DNA of 64,000 nucleotides from Guadua angustifolia (lineage: Eukaryota; Streptophyta; Magnoliopsida; Poales; Poaceae): contig JAYEVE010001202.1 in the NCBI GenBank assembly GCA_036346375.1, forward strand, positions 62,001 through 126,000. Direction: 5' to 3'. This document shows, one piece after another, positions 60,601 through 64,000 of this stretch. The notes below the pieces were generated by a model. The model did no database searches. It had not been told where the DNA came from and saw only the letters and a program-made list of their open reading frames with translations. The position numbers were made by a program, and so were the translations under genes. Positions within the stretch are counted from its first letter, which is position 1, and the number at the start of each line of letters is the position of its first letter.

Positions 60601-63600
60601 GTGGCAGTGTCACTCTCAGGCATTGAGGTGATATCTCAATCTTATCCACATCTTATGGATAGTGGGTCATTCTTGGTTGCTATTTTCGATAGTAGCTAGC
60701 TTTGTCTCTCCTGCTCTTCTTATGCTTTCTCTATGCTTTATGGACAACTACTTGTAAATACGAACAATGAGATAGCTAGCTTCTTTAACTCCCTGTTCTA
60801 GACTCCAGACAAAATGATTTTGATAGTTCTGGTCAGATATGTGCTCAGCACTGGAACTTAGTTGGCACAGATATGCCTACATTTTACTTACTATTCCTAT
60901 CCTATAGCTCCTGGGAGCATGTCATGTGCTTATGCTAGCACTCTTCTTTACAGCCATGTGCAGTTTGCCACGTCTAACTATGGATACCATTTGCCGTTTG
61001 GATCCACTTCTGTGACAAATACTTACTTTTGGATAAATAAACTGAGAATATTTCTTGTGTGGAACATGGAAATGCATCCATCGCAGTACATATACAAAAC
61101 CTATGATCATGATATTCTGGATTCTAAGGTTATCCAAGTTAAATTTGGTCCATTCTACAACACATTTCCTTGTAAGAATCAACTTTCTAAATCTCTGTAG
61201 ATGATCTCATCATTACTTGCTCCATTTCATGGGATGCTGAGTTCTAGCTCAACTCAGAAGGAAATACAGACCGGAAGCATTGCTCACCAAGAACAGCTGG
61301 ATAATATAGATTATGCTATACCTGATGGTAATTATGCTTAATGACGCCAACTAAATTCTTATGCACTAAATTCACTGTGCTAACCCATGTACTAATGCTC
61401 TAATAGGTGCAATCGTGGCTCTACGGGATCTTGATCAACAGATGTATGTATCAGTCAAAAATTCTGGAAGGAAGTATCAAGTGGTTGGGGCATACCATTA
61501 TTCCCTTGCTGGTGAACATTCATTATTTAAGGTAATATCTTCGTAAATCATACCTATATACTGGAATGAATTTCTCACTAGTAATCATAGGCAGCCACAA
61601 GGGATGCAGCAGCAAATGTGCATGGGTGTTAAAAAATTATCATTTTGACCATTTTTTTTCAGGTGAAACACCATAAGAGATGGAGATCAGACTCACCATG
61701 TATTTCTCTTTTATCTTTATGTGCAAAGATTGATGAAGGCAAAGAACTGGCCCTTAGTTTTTCTCAAGGATCAGATTTGGTTGAAATTTCTTCCCTTGTC
61801 AACAAGTCGTGTTCACTTTGGAGCATTTTTCCTCTCAGGTTTGATAGTTTTGAGGATGACAGTGATGATGGTAAATCTTGCAAGGTTATTTCGAGAAGTT
61901 CTTACCATCTTGTCAACAAGAAAAACAATCATGGCATTGCATTTGTTGATGGCTTACTGGAGTTTGTGAAAAAACCAGGAAATCCATTTAAAGTGAAGGT
62001 TTTGGATGAATCTCTTTTTTCTGATTTTGCAAGGCTCATTGTTCCCAATATGAACTTGGACAATAACACTTATTTAGATGTGGACGATGAGTTGCCTTTT
62101 GCTGTGAGGGATAGGTTGGAAACTGGTGCAAGTTCACAACATATAACCATCAGTATTGATAAGATTGTTTTTACCATTACCCATGAAGTGTTTGATACTG
62201 GTAATGTTTTTCCACTTGTCCAAAACTTCATAAGTGATATCCGTTGTGTCACACAAATTTTCCCATCCAAGCTCAGGATTCTAAGTTCATTCAAGGTCTC
62301 AGGGCATTACTTCGATGCACGAAGAAATCTGTGGCAAGTGTTGTGCTATATTTATAAATGTTCATTTTTTATGTTGTCTAATTACAATTTTAATGGTTTC
62401 TTAGATGTTGGCTTGGAGATTAGAAATTGAGTTTTGCTATCTTACATACAGGGAGGAACTTATCTCACCTATCACCTCCTATGTGTTCTTTCGATCTAGA
62501 TTTTTCAACCAAGATACAGTTACTAGGTATAGCAGGATGCCGCTTCGTTTCTTCTTTCATTTAAAGCAGGTGCGATTTTTTTCCTTTGTTTTATTATCTT
62601 GTTTCCAACTGCACATTTTATTTCTGTAACATAGTTTAGGCTCTTCTTCATTCTTGCAGATGGATATATTTATTAATGAGCTTTCAGTTGACATCCTTCT
62701 TTATTTAGCTGGAAAGTTAGACTTGATGGGTCCATATGCTGTGAGAAGCTCAGCTATCTTTCCTAACTGCTGCAAGGTTTAAATTTTAACTTTTGTAGAC
62801 ATATATCTTAACATTCTGTTAGAATTAAATTTCTTTTTTGACAAACAAATATGGTTTACATTGATCTTTAATTCTTTATAATGATATGGCCGACAGCTTT
62901 TGAGCCTTTTCACCATATTTTACATTTCGTTTTTCCAGATTTGATGTGTTACAGTTACATAAACATGATACATCGATTCTTCTGATTTTACTTGTCTTGT
63001 CACTGTTGCCTCTTTTCTGTTAGTTCCAAAGGGTGATTCTAGTCTACTGATGGTATCAGTATACCAATTACTTCTGCAGATAGAGAACAACTCAAGGCTG
63101 ACACTTGTATGTCATTTTCAAAATGATGGGGATGCAATAGTTCCTGGACAACAGTCAACTTCAGCTTTCTTGAGGTCTGTTTATTTTGTTTGTTATCTAA
63201 ATCAGTTCTATTCTTAGCATCTTAACAAGGTTATATGTCTTGTATGTCAGCAACAGATGGCGTATGACTAAAATAGTCCTCCAGGTGCTTTATAATAGAA
63301 TGTTTTTGTAGTTTTCGGAAGCTAGATGGAGTAACATTTATAGAGCATGCTTGTGGCTTGAGGGTTCAGACTTGAGAAGCTCTTTTGTGCCAATTCTCAG
63401 AATATGCATTCAGTTCTTGGCCACGTGCTTGTTGATGCCTCTAAATAAGCCATCACCATTTTGTGCAACAATGATTCTTGCTCACTCAATTTTTAATTGT
63501 TGAGAATGTTTTGACTGTCTCAGTGACACTACGAGTTAAGAAGCACCAAAATGACTTGTTTCATCTTATTGCATTGCTCCTCGAGTTTCTGTCACTGTTT

Positions 63601-64000
63601 CTATTTTTGTCTTGCATGGTGTTGGGGTTTGTCTATTTTGTCTTATTTGACTATCTTCTTTCATCTAGCTGGTGCTTTGAGATTCTATGGCTGCTATGTT
63701 TGACACATTCCATGTTTACACATCCTCCAGGCACTCAACATTTGATGATAATCATCCACATGATCAAAGTGTGGTTTCTATTTCTTTATTCAAGGAAGGG
63801 ATATTTTCAACTGCTCCAATCAATATTTCTCTCCAAGAGTCTGGCATCTTTGCATGGAGAACCTGTGTATCATCTCTCAAAGGTATGCGGTTCAACAACT
63901 GTATTCATTAGCACAACAGGGTTAGTTTTTATATTTGTGTTCTGAAAGTTGCAATCACTTGCATGTTTTATTTATTGTGTGGTGGTGGTTTTTTAATGTG
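54602..64000 (+). CDS. VPS13: VPS13-like bridge lipid-transfer protein, 5' part (runs off the window)
   Basis: By family, a rod-shaped protein moving lipids at membrane contact sites. Fourteen exons fit in frame: 54602-54888, 55089-55176, 55711-57947, 58318-58432, 58768-59562, 59769-60069, 60149-60627, 61201-61327, 61407-61531, 61663-62333, 62452-62569, 62660-62776, 63080-63174, 63731-63882. The last exon ends in phase 1 at a GT, so the gene continues; about 1,902 codons are present. The N-terminus (MVLAEAARARLLAALRPWL, then LRVELGLLRSRAVARGLELN) is a short chorein-like domain. QVRLDDVMIRVRYLDD and the long beta-rich body follow. LSVDILLYLAGKLDLMGPYA and IENNSRLTLVCHF near the window end match the region before the VPS13 adaptor-binding domain. 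It resembles the plant group typified by Arabidopsis At3g50380 (from memory). The ATG at 54602 is the first in frame with the conserved start. Intron 10 seems to use a GC donor. Confidence 0.85.
62334..62451 (+). other. Probable GC-AG intron in the VPS13-like gene
   Basis: The downstream exon must begin G-GAG-GAA to stay open, so the upstream exon must end with two bases of a codon. Ending at 62333 (..CTG TG) before GCAAGT rebuilds TGG GAG GAA CTT, that is NLW-EEL. The GT at 62338 leaves the wrong phase and meets a stop; GT at 62331 drops the Trp and has a poor consensus. The call rests on phase and consensus, not on transcripts. Confidence 0.55.

Noticed and set aside
60862..61200. 112-residue open frame between VPS13 exons 7 and 8
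   Set aside because: Flanking exons already join in phase without it, it has no good splice sites, and its composition differs from the neighbouring exons.
1..64000. CRISPR arrays, operons, rRNA or tRNA genes
   Set aside because: The window is plant nuclear DNA; the only tRNA-like sequence is the SINE head at 45562, and the repeats seen have transposon or microsatellite structure.

Overview
The window is nuclear DNA of a flowering plant, almost certainly a grass and most likely rice (Oryza) or a close relative. The evidence is the GC-rich 5' exons followed by AT-rich introns, the dense small Tourist/hAT-type MITEs, large CACTA and Mutator elements in gene-rich DNA, and the gene families themselves. 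The species call is inference; no search was run. I rebuilt the exon models by eye from reading frame, GT/GC..AG borders and family conservation.

Layout. (1) 1-2450: repeat-rich intergenic DNA with degenerate ~207-bp repeats and two small transposons, then a CT-rich leader. (2) 2454-9757 (+): a six-exon KANADI-type GARP/MYB-like transcription factor; its 3.9-kb fourth intron is filled with MITEs. (3) 11490-11741 (+): a small single-exon gene of unknown function with a good TATA box. (4) 12321-17088 (-): an eight-exon extra-large G-protein alpha subunit (XLG). (5) 17384-22850: a decayed Mutator-like element (MULE) with ~200-bp terminal inverted repeats and a near-perfect 9-bp target duplication, abutting the XLG promoter. 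(6) 22875-34902: a decayed 12-kb CACTA (En/Spm) element with TNP2-like and TNP1-like coding relics on the minus strand. (7) 34903-45540: about 10.6 kb without a recognisable gene, holding MITEs and short repeats. (8) 45562-45798: a tRNA-derived SINE with an 18-bp target duplication, just upstream of (9) 46340-47722 (+), an intronless seven-bladed WD40 protein of the JINGUBANG type. (10) 49388-50630: a 5'-truncated LINE with a 15-bp target duplication. (11) 54602 to beyond the window end (+): the 5' part of a very large VPS13-like lipid-transfer protein gene (14 exons seen, about 1,902 codons so far).

The five host genes have unrelated roles (organ polarity, G-protein signalling, an unknown small protein, a WD40 scaffold, lipid transport) and do not form a pathway or operon. 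I found no new gene system. The most interesting structure is: two introns that appear to use GC donors (one well supported, one inferred); a MULE whose end lies at the putative XLG TATA box, followed 24 bp further on by the CACTA element; a self-nested MITE; and four retro- or DNA-transposon insertions whose target duplications can be read directly.
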